From Nemertoderma westbladi (taxonomy: Eukaryota > Xenacoelomorpha > Nemertodermatida > Nemertodermatidae): a stretch of DNA of 41,870 nucleotides. The DNA lies in NCBI GenBank assembly GCA_032718475.1, contig JAUCBJ010007989.1, positions 1-41,870 of the forward strand. Reading direction: 5' to 3'. How positions within the stretch are numbered: the stretch's first letter is position 1; the number at the start of each line of letters is the position of its first letter. The notes beneath the pieces are model-generated. The model made no database searches, was not told where the DNA came from, and worked only from the letters and a program-made list of their open reading frames with translations. Position numbers and translations under genes: made by a program. Below are positions 18,289-27,682 of the stretch, piece by piece.

Positions 18289-18691
18289 GGGTGACTACAA
18301 AACAAAGACCCAATTATAAAGACCTGCATAATCTTGTTACATGTGTTAACTTTCGTTAATTGTTTTGAATCCCCCGTCACGCCTCTGTAACTTGCTCCTT
18401 TACTAACCTGCTCCTTTAAATAGCAATGGTACATAACGCTCATTGTGACCTGTACAAAACAAAGAGGTAAAGTCGCGTTACGTCCCAAAGAGCGTTAGGT
18501 TCCAAAGAGCTTTAGGTCCCATTGCCAGAGAGAGTGAGGTCACATTGCCATTTAAAGGAGCAGGTTAGTAAAGAAGCAGGTTACAGAGGCGTGTTGGGGA
18601 ACCAAAACAATAAACGAAAGTTAACACATGTGTTTTGTATTTGTACAGGTCTTTATTATTTGGGTCGTTGGTCTTTGTTTTGTAGTCACCC
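18289..18691. repeat. Nested inverted repeat, ~140-bp arms
   Basis: Left arm 18289-18427 and right arm 18543-18691 are complementary with small indels and share GGGTGACTACAAAACAAAGA at the outside and CTGCTCCTTTAAAT at the inside. The 115-bp loop includes repeated AAAGAGCKTTAGGT words. It lies inside the 17702-19155 TIR element and is probably a foldback inserted into it, or part of its design. Confidence 0.75.
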
Positions 18692-19157
18692 GACACTGCG
18701 GTGTTGCGTGGGGGCCACCCACACTCAACTCCCAACTTCCTGGACACTAGGATACTGAGTGAAAGCGTCTAAAACTACTACAGGAACTCCATGACAGACT
18801 ATGTGCTAGCGACTAGGGACTGGCGCCCTTGAACATGTAAACTGTAGTACCTACTGTACCACCTACCTTAAAGTGACCTGTGGGACCAGCCCATTATTAG
18901 CGAGGTCGGCATTTCTCTTTATCCTGCCGCTCTCTTTGTATTACAATAGCATACAGCTAACCAATGGCAATGGTCTACCTCCAGTGCGGTTTTCTATCTG
19001 CCAACATCCTGGGCTTTACTTACACTCAGCCTCTATTCACTGGCTGTGATTGACCAGCCAACTTGCCTCAGAAGTTCCTTTCATGAATGCCGCAATTTAT
19101 ATTTGGCCATTTTGGCCGCCAAAATGACCAAGTTAATGTTTATTGGGATTGGGACCA

Positions 19158-19283
19158 GTCCCAATCCCAATAAACATTAACTTGGTCGTTTTGGCGGCCA
19201 AAATGACCAAAATCACCAAAAAAATATAGTGTATTCCTATGGGCTACTTGGTCGTTTTGGCGAAGCGATTTAACTCGAATCAG
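19158..19283 (+). repeat. Truncated second copy of the TIR element left end
   Basis: Identical to 17702-17827 at 125 of 126 positions (one G/A change). The match ends at about 19283 and no matching right end is found downstream. Confidence 0.85.
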
Positions 19284-20764
19284 TTCAATCCAGATGGAGA
19301 GCGCAAATGGAGCATTTGCGCCGTGCGAGAGCATGGCCGACGGCGTTGGCCATGTGGTATTGTTCTAGAATATTACAGTATTATTAATGCCATGTAAAGT
19401 TAAAAGTTAAAGCCCATGTTGCTGATGGAAAATAACAAATGCCTACCTTGATTTTGTTAAGGTCAGTTTTGTTTATACTTGAAGGCTTACATATATAAGT
19501 ATACATGGGCATAATATTCCAAATACTTTTGTTGCGCCTGTCGATTCGTATAAATCGACAGGCGCATAAACCCCCCCAATTTATATTACTTGTGTATTAT
19601 TATTTGTGGAAGTAACACATAACCCTAAGCTGGTGGAAGTGGAGGTCTTTTGGAACACACCAGAGATACCAGAGAACATTATATAAATTATAATTATTTG
19701 CACTAAAGTGAATTCTTCTTGAAATTATGTGCAAAATTTTCAACCATGCATACGAATCAGTACTGTACGTGTAGGCGAATACTGTTTCCTGATTGGTCCA
19801 GATAAGATAGGCCTACTGTATCAATAGAGTATCGTGGTGTTTCGCATTTGTCTGTCAGCAGGGATGTTAAGTGTTATTTTATTCGTTTTTCATTTGTCTC
19901 ACCTAGCTTGACACACGAACGGAGCCGCCGCCGCTTAGCAGGACATTGCCGGCACAGCATTCTTAGTATATATGCATTATACAGTATATAATGCAGCTGC
20001 AATAAAGCAAGCCGAGAGTAGTAGTAGTATAGTAATCATCGCCAACAGGCAAACAGGCTAGCTGCAGTCGATTTAAGACCTCACAAAAACACATTCTGGA
20101 GGTCTAGAATACAGTATATGTGCCATAAAGGTATTGTATCACTCAGGAAGAAAGGATTATAAACAACGTAATGGCTGACGATTTTCATTTCAGACATTTC
20201 TAGAATGTTATCATTTCATCCCACTAGCAGTAAACTACAGTATGAGAACTGCCGAGGGATTACGTTCCCAACAAAGACGCAGTCTATGGATGGACTACGG
20301 TCGAGCATGTTTATCTGCCAAGTTTCAGCTCGAACGGATTAAACAAGAAATAACGAAATGAGAGAAGGTTTTCACTTTCAGACATTTCGACCTATAGTGG
20401 CAAACTGTAGAAGTGTAGATTGTGTACGTCCCACAAATAAGCAGTCAGTTTTCTAGCACATACAGTATATACAGTATATGTCGCTGATTTAATTTCCGAT
20501 GTCAGTTTTGATTTTTAGTTGAATTTTGTCTGTCTATCTCTCAGTTTGGCTGTCTGTTTTGTCGGTCTTTTTGTCTGTCCGAATGCCTGTCAACATACAA
20601 AAACAACACATTCTAGATAACATTTTCATTATGGGTTTTCGGGGTCGCTGATTTCATTTCCGGTGTCAGTTTTGATGTTCGGCAAAATCTAGTCTGTCTG
20701 TTTAAGTCGGGAAAAACATTTTTTTGGGGAAAATAATGTTAATCAGATTTTTATGGAAACATTC
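19284..20764. other. Non-coding interval between elements
   Basis: No gene is recognised. It contains a 14-bp stem hairpin at 19533-19566. A pair of related segments at about 20480-20510 and 20643-20675 share GTCGCTGATTTMATTTCCG and TGTCAGTTTTGAT. (CAGTATA)n-like words lie near 19980 and 20460. Confidence 0.55.
19533..19566. repeat. Hairpin with 14-bp perfect stem
   Basis: TGCGCCTGTCGATT and its exact complement flank the 6-nt loop CGTATA. Confidence 0.85.
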
Positions 20765-20961
20765 TGTGTAGTATCGTATAAGTTCATACGCCCGACGCCC
20801 GCTAGGCGGCGTATATATATATATATATATACTTACTTCTATACTTACCGGTCGCTTTTATTCAGGGCATGATTACTGACCTTGGTGATTATATTATACC
20901 AGTATACAGACCGCCAGACAACCTTAGTCTGCAACCAGCACGCCCTCGTTATGATCAGTCA
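20765..20961 (+). repeat. Gypsy 5' LTR (197 bp)
   Basis: It starts TGTGTAGTATCGTATAAG, matched at 25528. I place the end at the CA of CAGTCA because a primer-binding-like TGG follows at once. It contains a (TA)n run at 20814-20831 that is absent from the other copy. Confidence 0.7.
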
Positions 20962-20983
20962 TGGCGCAGTGCTAGATACGACC
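20962..20983 (+). promoter_or_regulatory. Candidate tRNA primer-binding site
   Basis: TGGCGCAGTGCTAGATACGA lies directly after the LTR. It starts with TGG (complement of the tRNA CCA end), and the GATACGA part resembles the complement of a tRNA T-arm. I cannot assign the tRNA. Confidence 0.5.
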
Positions 20984-21038
20984 TAACCCATCCTTACTAC
21001 ACTAGGAACTCAATACTCTATTGCCAACACCTGCAAAC

Positions 21039-21899
21039 ATGTCCGACCACCGCGATCCGCGCACATTTATGTTAAGAGGAAGCGCTCCCCTGTTCGACGT
21101 TGAGACAGAGCGCCTCACCTGGGCGTTATGGCGCGACGAGTGGGAGGCCTTCTTCATCACCTCCGGCCTTGAGAACCTCTACGAGGCCGACCCCGCCGCC
21201 CAACCGGATCCCGCCCTCACGGCTGTCCTCCTCTGCGCCACCCAGCGACAGCGACGAGCCACCCTCACGACCGCCTTCACGCGCGCCACCAACGCCGTGG
21301 TCAAGGGACTCGCCCTCACACCGGAGGAGAACTGTAATGCCACAACTGTCATTGATCGCCTGGAGATCCATATTGACGGCCAGAAACTCTCCCGTCGCCA
21401 ACGTCTCCCCGAGGAAACCCCGGAGACATTCCTCGTCCACCTCCACGATCTCGCCACCAAGTGCTGGTATATGTAGCCCTCTCCACTGCGGAGGCGCACC
21501 TTAACGACCGGTTGCTCGACCAGTTCGTGGTGGGGTTTAATGACCGCGAGGTGACGGAGCAACTCCTCTGCCTCGAGAACGGAGCAACCCTCGCCGACGC
21601 TCTCAAGTGGGCCCAGTCCGTCTGGACGGCTTGGAAGGACGCCGCCTCCTTCAACGTCACCACCCCAGCGGCCACCGCATCCAGCAGCATGGCGAGCCAC
21701 CCCGCTCCGACGCCGGGAGGCCGGTGCACCCACAACCGCCGCAACCAGTCGCAACCGCCAACCCTCTGCCCCTAGTGCGGATACAAGCCTCACCCGGCCG
21801 GAAAACGTGCCTGGGAGTGCGAAGGCAACGTGCCGCCACTGCGGAATTGCCGGGCACTACGACTGGATGTGCCCCTCCAACTCCGACGAACCGCGCACC
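21039..21899 (+). pseudogene. Gypsy gag, frameshifted
   Basis: ATG 21039 opens a capsid-like Gag (MSDHRDPRTFML..., with WRDEWEAFF and RLPEETPETFL). The first frame ends at 21476. A +1/-1 break near 21465 moves the sequence to a second frame up to 21775, and a third change restores the first frame for the zinc knuckle CRHCGIAGHYDWMC (21831-21872, CX2CX4HX4C). Gag would coat the RNA in virus-like particles. With at least two breaks this copy is dead. The start was chosen because sequence before it in the same frame lies in the primer-site leader. Confidence 0.8.
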
Positions 21900-22420
21900 C
21901 ACGCAGCTACCGGTCCCGATGACGACTTCTACACCACGGCAAACTGCGCCGAGGTGTGGTCCATCCTGGCGGGTGCCAAACTGGAAGACGCCCCCATCGT
22001 CTCGGCCATCGAGTCCCTGGAGCCTCTGGAAACCGTCACCGTCGGGTTCCAGGTGACTAAGAACCCGAACTTCGGGATCGCCGCGGCTGATTTCCTACCC
22101 GACTTCGGAGCGAACATCACCGCGCTCCCGCTCCCCATCATCATCCGGACCACCAAACCACCCCCCAAAGCGCCGCGGCTGGCCAACGGGTGCCACTCCG
22201 GGTGGACAGTGATCGGGATCTTCACTGCAACCCTCCAGTGCCCCGCCCTCCACACCGCCTGCACCACGGATGTGTGGGTCATCGATGGGCTGCAACAGCC
22301 GCTACTCTCGAGGAAGGCCTGTTTCCTGCTGGCCATCCTGCAGAGCCCAATCCTCCGTGGCGGCCGCTACTCCGATGGCCCACCTCCGCCCCCCGGCCGC
22401 ACCCCATGGTCCTACCAGGT
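21900..22420 (+). pseudogene. Gypsy protease region with altered catalytic triad
   Basis: In frame with the zinc knuckle, the sequence reads ...FLPDFGANITALP around 22092-22130. Retropepsins have D-T/S-G here. This copy has D-F-G (codons at 22101-22109), so the Thr/Ser that stabilises the active site is lost and the protease should be inactive. A hydrophobic GIFTATLQC strand and a Pro-rich linker follow before the RT. Confidence 0.7.
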
Positions 22421-22499
22421 GGTCGCGCCCCTGCTACCAGCACCTACGGAGGAAGCAACCCCGTCACCAACAACTTCACCGCCCATAACACACACCACC

Positions 22500-23960
22500 A
22501 ACACCCCAGAGTGGGCCGCCCTACAACAGCGTTTCCCCCGCCCCCTATCGGGGAAATGCCGAGTAATGTCCGGGGGGGGGGGGGGGATATTACAATTAAA
22601 CTCCACCCGGGTGCCCGGCCCACCAACTCCTATGCGAACCACGCCATCCCCATCAACCTCGAGGCCGCCTTCAACCACGAGCTGGATGAGCAGGTCGCTA
22701 TGGGTATCCTCGAGCCTGCCGCGGACGAGCGGAACCCCGGCGAGTGGCTCAGCCCCATTGTGGTGACCAAGAAGAAGGACGCCACCAAGGTGCGGATCAC
22801 AGTGGCGACCTCCGGGAACTTAACAAGGCCACCGTGTGTCCCACCTACTACTCCGCTGCTCCCTTCCAGGTCGTCTCCCCGATCCCAACGTCCGCCCGCG
22901 TCTTCTCAGTGCTCGACGGCCTCAAGGGCTTCCACCAGGTCGGGTTGGACCCCTCCAGTCGCCGACTGACCACCTTCGTGACGCCATGAGGTCGGTTCTG
23001 CTACCGCCGGATGCCGATGGGGTGGCACGGTAGCTCTGATGTCTTCAACGCCCGGATGGATAAAGCCCTCCGAGGAATCCCCAACATCGGGAGGATCGTT
23101 GAAGACATCATCATCAACACGGGCACAGCGGAGGAGCACTCCAAGGCAGTGGCCCGTGTCCTGGCCGCCTGCGACGTCTCGTCGATCTCGATTAACACGG
23201 CCAAGGTCCAGTTTAAACAGGCCGACGTCCGGTTCGGCGGCTACCTGGTCTCCCACAGCCGCTACCGGATCGACCCGGTCCTCTCCGACGACCTCCGCCA
23301 CTTCCCAGTCCCGACGAACCGCCATCAGCTCCGCTCGTTCCTCGGACTCGCTCAGCAGCTCGGGAACTCGACTGCGGAGATAACCCGTCTAGTCGACCCA
23401 CTCCGCTCCCTGAACTCGAACTTTAACTCCTGGGTCTGGCTCCCCCAACACCAGGCTGCGTTCGAGACGACTCGGTCAACTCTGTCGAGTCCGCACTACC
23501 TGTCGGGGTTCCACCCGGACCGCCGAACCGAGCTGCTGACGGACGCCTACAGACTGATCCGGCCTCGGGTTTCTGCTCCGCCAGTGGGACTCTGACGCCA
23601 ACCGTTGGTGCACCATACAGTGCGGTTCGCGCACCCTGGCCACACACGAGGCCAACTGGTCGGGGAGGGTGGAACTGGAGGCCCTCGGCGCTGCGTGGGC
23701 GGCAAACAAGTGCTGCTACTTCCTCGACGGGCTCCACCACTTCGAGCTCGTCACGGACAGCAGCCCGCTGATTCCCATCCTGAACGACTGCCGGTTGGAC
23801 CAGGTCAGCAACGATCGGCTGCTAAAGTTGAAGACGCTGATGTCGCGATTCAATTTTACTGCCAGCCACCAGCGCGGCAGTAAACACGCAATCGCCAATG
23901 CCTTCTCCCACGCCCCTCGGAACTCCCCAACCTCCGACGACATCCTCCTCACCCCGGAGG
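22500..23960 (+). pseudogene. Gypsy reverse transcriptase and RNase H, frameshifted
   Basis: RT starts in one frame (ELDEQVAMGILEPA..., WLSPIVVTKKKD), shifts near 22800 to DLRELNKATV and FSVLDGLKGFHQVGLD, meets an in-frame TGA at 22987-22989 (where TPFG is expected) and continues GRFCYRRMPMG. The metal-binding YxDD box reads IVEDII (Glu at 23101-23103 in place of the first Asp). The RT connection (SFLGLAQQLGN) is present. After another shift near 23590, RNase H follows (ELEALGAAWAANKCCYFLDG, LVTDSSPL). A G15 run lies at 22572-22586 just before the RT. Confidence 0.85.
22572..22586. repeat. Poly-G run (15 G) inside gypsy pol
   Basis: Fifteen G lie on the sense strand of the element, coding for a Gly run between the protease linker and RT. 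Confidence 0.95.
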
Positions 23961-24009
23961 ACGACGCCTATCGGGAGTTTATCGTCTCCACGGCCGTCGC
24001 CTCGTCCGC

Positions 24010-25445
24010 CGCCACCCCATCGGTCGAATCTCGGGACGCCCAGCTCGACCAAATCCGGGAGGCTGGGCAGCGCGACCCCATGTACCGCGCACTTCTCGCC
24101 AGGCCGACGTCCAAACACAACATTACCGACGACCAGCTGCAGCCCTACTTCCCGTTCCGCTCGGAGCTGATGGTTCACGACGGCATCATTCTCCATGGGC
24201 CCCAGCTCTACATCCCTGTCGAACTCCGTCCCGAAACGCTCTGGCTACTCCACGCCGCCCACCAGGGACTAACTAAAACTCGGGAGAGGGCGTGTCGCTC
24301 CGTCTGGTGGCCGTCCATACCCAACGATGTGAAGCAGGCGGTGGAGCACTGCCAACCCTGCCAGGCAGCCCTCCCATCGCACCCACCCGAGCCACTCCAG
24401 CGGAACCCGGACGCCACCCGTCCATTTCAACGAGTTCACACTGACATCTTCGACAAGGACGGCACCAACTACCTCGTCGTGACGGACGAGTTCACCGGCT
24501 GGCCCACCCTCTACAAACTCGGCCAGAACTCCACATCGCCGATTATAATAGACTCTGCCTCCCTGCCTCTTCTTGGCCACAGCCGTCCCGACCGTCATCT
24601 GTCCGGACAACGGGCCCCAGCTGGTGTCTGACGCCATCCGGACCTTCCTATCCGACTGGGGTGTCCAACTCGAGCCCTCTACGCCCTACCTTCCCCACAC
24701 CAACGGCCGCACCGAAGCGGCCATCAAGGCACTGAAGAAGTTGGTCCGCAGGGCGCGCCACAACTCCGATGAGATCGCCAAGGGCATCCTGGCCTTCCGT
24801 AACACCTCGCGCTATGGCGGCCGCTCCCCGGCTGAACTTCTATACGGCCATAACGTCCGGGAGGCCCTACCCGTCCACTTCACAGCGGTTGACGCCAAGT
24901 GGCGAAATACCTTCTCGGACCTTGACGCCACATCCGCAAACAACCAGAACCGTATCATGGCTAACTACGACCACCACACTCGTAGCCTCAAGACTATGCC
25001 GGTTGGGACACCAGTCCTCATCCAGGACCCGGCTACTAAACTCTGGACGGGCCAGGGCACCATAGTGGAGGGCCTCCCCAACCACGACTACCTGGTCCGA
25101 CAGACAAGCGGCCGCGTACTCCGCCGGAACCGAGTCCTACTCTGGCAGCGCCACCTCACCCCAGAGTGCGCCACCCCGACCCCACTAGTACTACAACCTG
25201 ACCCCCATCAGCCCGAGCCACTGCTAAAGCCCGCTGCACCGGCAACACCACAACCTTCTTGGGCCGAAGTCGCCACCAGGCCACCGCCACCACCAGGCCA
25301 AGTCGCTACCAGGCCACTGCCACCCCCAGACCCTGTTACCGCATTGCCAACGGAAACCCAGACACGATCTGGGAAAGTGGTAAAACCACCGGCACGTTAC
25401 TCGAATAGCGAGTACGTCAAACCCGCCAGACTAGCCCCGCAATAA
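24010..25445 (+). pseudogene. Gypsy integrase, one frameshift
   Basis: An N-terminal zinc-binding HHCC domain (HAAHQGLTKTRE...CQPCQ, about 24250-24365) precedes the catalytic core with all three acidic residues: D in HTDIF, D in CPDNGPQ and E in NGRTEAAIKAL. The frame breaks near 24565, between the first and second Asp. The C-terminal part has a chromatin-proximal SH3-like segment (PVGTPVLIQDP) and a Pro-rich tail ending TRSGKVVKPPARYSN. It would insert the cDNA into host DNA. The break makes this copy inactive. Confidence 0.85.
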
Positions 25446-25516
25446 CTATAATACATTAGTATTAAATATACATATTAATACATTAATAATATCATAACTC
25501 CAACCGCACCCCACCC

Positions 25517-25525
25517 AAGAGGGGG
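25517..25525 (+). promoter_or_regulatory. Gypsy polypurine tract
   Basis: AAGAGGGGG lies two bases before the TGTGTAG that opens the 3' LTR, the expected place for the plus-strand primer. Confidence 0.75.
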
Positions 25526-25527
25526 TA

Positions 25528-25581
25528 TGTGTAGTATCGTATAAGATCATACGCCTGACGCCCGCTAGGTGGCGTATATAT
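25528..25581 (+). repeat. Truncated gypsy 3' LTR
   Basis: The first 54 bp match the 5' LTR with 3 mismatches. Similarity then stops abruptly and Pao-type sequence begins. Confidence 0.85.
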
Positions 25582-27211
25582 CTTAAACAAGATTGGGTAG
25601 CCTACACGGGTACAAATGGACTATGTCGCCGATGCGTGGTAGGAGGACATAGAATCAAAGAATGTAGGGAAACACCAATAAAACACGGTGAGGCAGATGG
25701 AAGTAGAAGCCAAACGATGGCGACAAGCACCACGGGAGCGAAGAGAATGGGAATGGTACTACTCGGGGTGGTACCGGTGAGGATAATAGGAGAGAGCGGG
25801 CGGTCAGTCACGACGTTAATGCTGGTCGACAGTGGGGCAGCGTTCACACTAGTGGAAAATTGGGTGGCCGAAGAGATAGGGTTGCAGACGAAGCCAAGCA
25901 AAATGGCAGTAACTACTATCTCGAGTAAGGATGAGGTCTTGGAGATGAGAACGGGACGTTGCGAAATATCAGCGATAGCACCAGGGTGCAATTATGGGGC
26001 GACCATCGACCCCATCCAAATAATAGAATCGATTAATATAAACGCCAGGCGGCCCACAAGGATCGAGGATGAGCAACACCGGTTCCTGGACGAAATTGAT
26101 TTCTCAGTACCTGAACTGGACGTCTCGAAGGTATCTCTCATAGTCGGCATGGACTGCCCAACGGCCCAAGAGAGACCATGGACCATATTCGGAGGGGATA
26201 GAGAGTGAAATCCGATGGCGATTCTTACGCCATTCGGATGGACACTTAGCAGCCCGATCAAGACCAAGATCCCAGTCAGCGTGTCGGAATCCTTAGGGTG
26301 CATGTTCGCGGGCACAATGAGAGAGATGGAGGATGAAGGAGCAGAGGAGCAACTTAAGAGGCTGCTGCGGCAGGACTTCGAGGGATTAAAGGAGACCGGG
26401 GTCGGGACCTCGGTGGAGGGCAAACAGGCGCTGGAGAGTGTGAAGAACTCGATGAAGTGTGAAGGGGGGCGGTATACGATAGGGATGGTGTGGAAACAAC
26501 CAAGGTTACTGCTACCAGACAATAAAGGGATGGTCCTGATGAGGCTTCAAAAACTGAAGCAGACGCTCAGACGGAGCCCCGAGAAGGATGAATACATCCA
26601 TAGAACTACATCCAGGCGGCCCACAAGGATCGAGGATGAGCAATACCGGTTCCTGGACGAAATTGATTTCTCAGTACCTGAACTGGACGTCTCGAAGGTA
26701 TCTCTCATAGTTGACATGGACTGCCCAACGGCCCAAGAGAGACCACGGACCATATTCGGAGGGGATAGAGAGTGAAATCCGATGGCGATTCTTACGCCAT
26801 TCGGATGGACACTTAGCAGCCCGATCAAGACCAAGATCCCAGTCAGCGTGTCGGAATCCTTAGGGTGCATGTTCGTGGGCACAATGAGAGAGATGGAGGA
26901 TGAAGGAGCAGAGGAGCAACTTAAGAGGCTGCTGCGGCAGGACTTCGAGGGATTAAAGGAGACCGGGGTCGGGACCTCGGTGGAGGACAAACAGGCGCTG
27001 GAGAGTGTGAAGAACTCGATGAAGTGTGAAGGGGGGCGGTATACGATAGGGATGGTGTGGAAACAACCAAAGTTACTGCTACCAGACAATAAAGGGATGG
27101 TCCTGATGAGGCTTCAAAAACTGAAGCAGACGCTCAGACGGAGCCCCGAGAAGGATGAATACAACCATAGAACGATTAAGAAATATGTGGATAAAGGGTG
27201 GGCCGTGGAGT
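25582..27211 (+). pseudogene. Pao-type zinc knuckle, protease and N-terminal RT fragment, with internal duplication
   Basis: One frame holds a zinc knuckle (CRRCVVGGHRIKEC, about 25624-25665), a Pao aspartic protease (LMLVDSGAAFTLVE, DSG at about 25829), then the protease-RT linker (TIFGGDRE, TPFGWTLSSP) and the first part of a Pao RT (LKRLLRQDFEGL..., GRYTIGMVWKQP, LMRLQKLKQTLRRSPEKDEY). The frame is interrupted only by TGA at 26206-26208 and 26773-26775, both at the same point after GGDRE, because a 567-bp block is tandemly duplicated in frame. RT palm, RNase H and integrase are absent. The fragment begins inside a gypsy LTR and ends where a CsRn1-like LTR starts. Confidence 0.8.
26047..27174 (+). 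repeat. In-frame 567-bp tandem duplication
   Basis: The block starting AGGCGGCCCACAAGGATCGA at 26047 recurs at 26614. The offset of 567 bp equals 189 codons. I count only about eight differences, nearly all C/T or G/A transitions, so the duplication is recent. Both copies carry the same TGA. Confidence 0.92.
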
Positions 27212-27607
27212 TGTAGCAGTATCAACAGCACGAATTTATGTAGCTTAATAAAAGTGCAATTAACGCAATTAATCAAAAAGATTTATTTAGTCGTATATTG
27301 ATTAAATGTTATTTTAAATGTATATAAAATCTCTTGGCAAAGATGATATACAGTAAGCACGAAATACCAATGGAATAGTGCAACCAGCTGATACTCATAT
27401 TGCACGCACGTACATTGAGCTTAGGAAGTTTGAATGTCGTTCATGCAATATTAATATCTACTGTATAAATTTGATTAGCTAATTAAATGGATGATCCCAC
27501 ATAAGCCCTACGCACGTACATTGAGCTTAGGAAGTTTGAATGTCGTTCATGCAATATTAATATCTACTGTATAAATTTGATTAGCTAATTAAATGGATGA
27601 TCCCACA
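27212..27607 (-). repeat. Probable 3' LTR of the CsRn1-like element
   Basis: Read on the minus strand, this starts TGTGGGATCATCC just after a purine-rich GGTGGAGGG, ends CTGCTACA, and contains AATAAA near its end (27282-27287). It lies on the pol-distal side of the minus-strand gypsy. There is no 5' partner to confirm it because the other end of the element is lost. Confidence 0.5.
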
Positions 27608-27615
27608 TAAGCCCT
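27404..27615. repeat. 106-bp tandem duplication
   Basis: 27404-27509 and 27510-27615 are essentially identical. The unit spans the proposed PPT/LTR border, so the TGTGGGATC start occurs twice. Confidence 0.93.
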
Positions 27616-27682
27616 CCACCAGTGTCGACAAGACACGATAACAATATAGAATTATAATTATTAGATAATAGTTAGTTAGTAA

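Larger units (their letters stand above)
17702..19155. mobile_element. 1.45 kb non-autonomous TIR element
   Basis: Terminal inverted repeats of about 50 bp begin GTCCCAATCCCAATAAACAT at 17702, and the complement ends at 19155. The TIR itself contains a near-palindrome (GGTCGTTTTGGCGGCCAAAA...). The element is flanked by CA on both sides. The interior has no transposase and holds a 22-bp tandem repeat and a large nested inverted repeat. A second copy of the left end starts two bases after the right end. Confidence 0.75.
20765..25581 (+). mobile_element. GC-rich Ty3/gypsy LTR retrotransposon, degenerate
   Basis: The order is 5' LTR, primer site, gag, zinc knuckle, protease, RT, RNase H, integrase, polypurine tract and the first 54 bp of a 3' LTR. 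All coding domains are present, but the frame changes about six times. The coding part is strikingly GC-rich compared with its surroundings. The 3' LTR is cut short by a Pao fragment. Insertion is moderately old, since the LTR starts differ at 3 of 54 positions. Confidence 0.85.

Noticed and set aside
21100-22996. Numerous Pro/Arg-rich ORFs of 60-200 codons on both strands of the GC-rich gypsy
   Set aside because: High GC suppresses stop codons in all frames. Only the frames with Gag/Pol motifs were kept.
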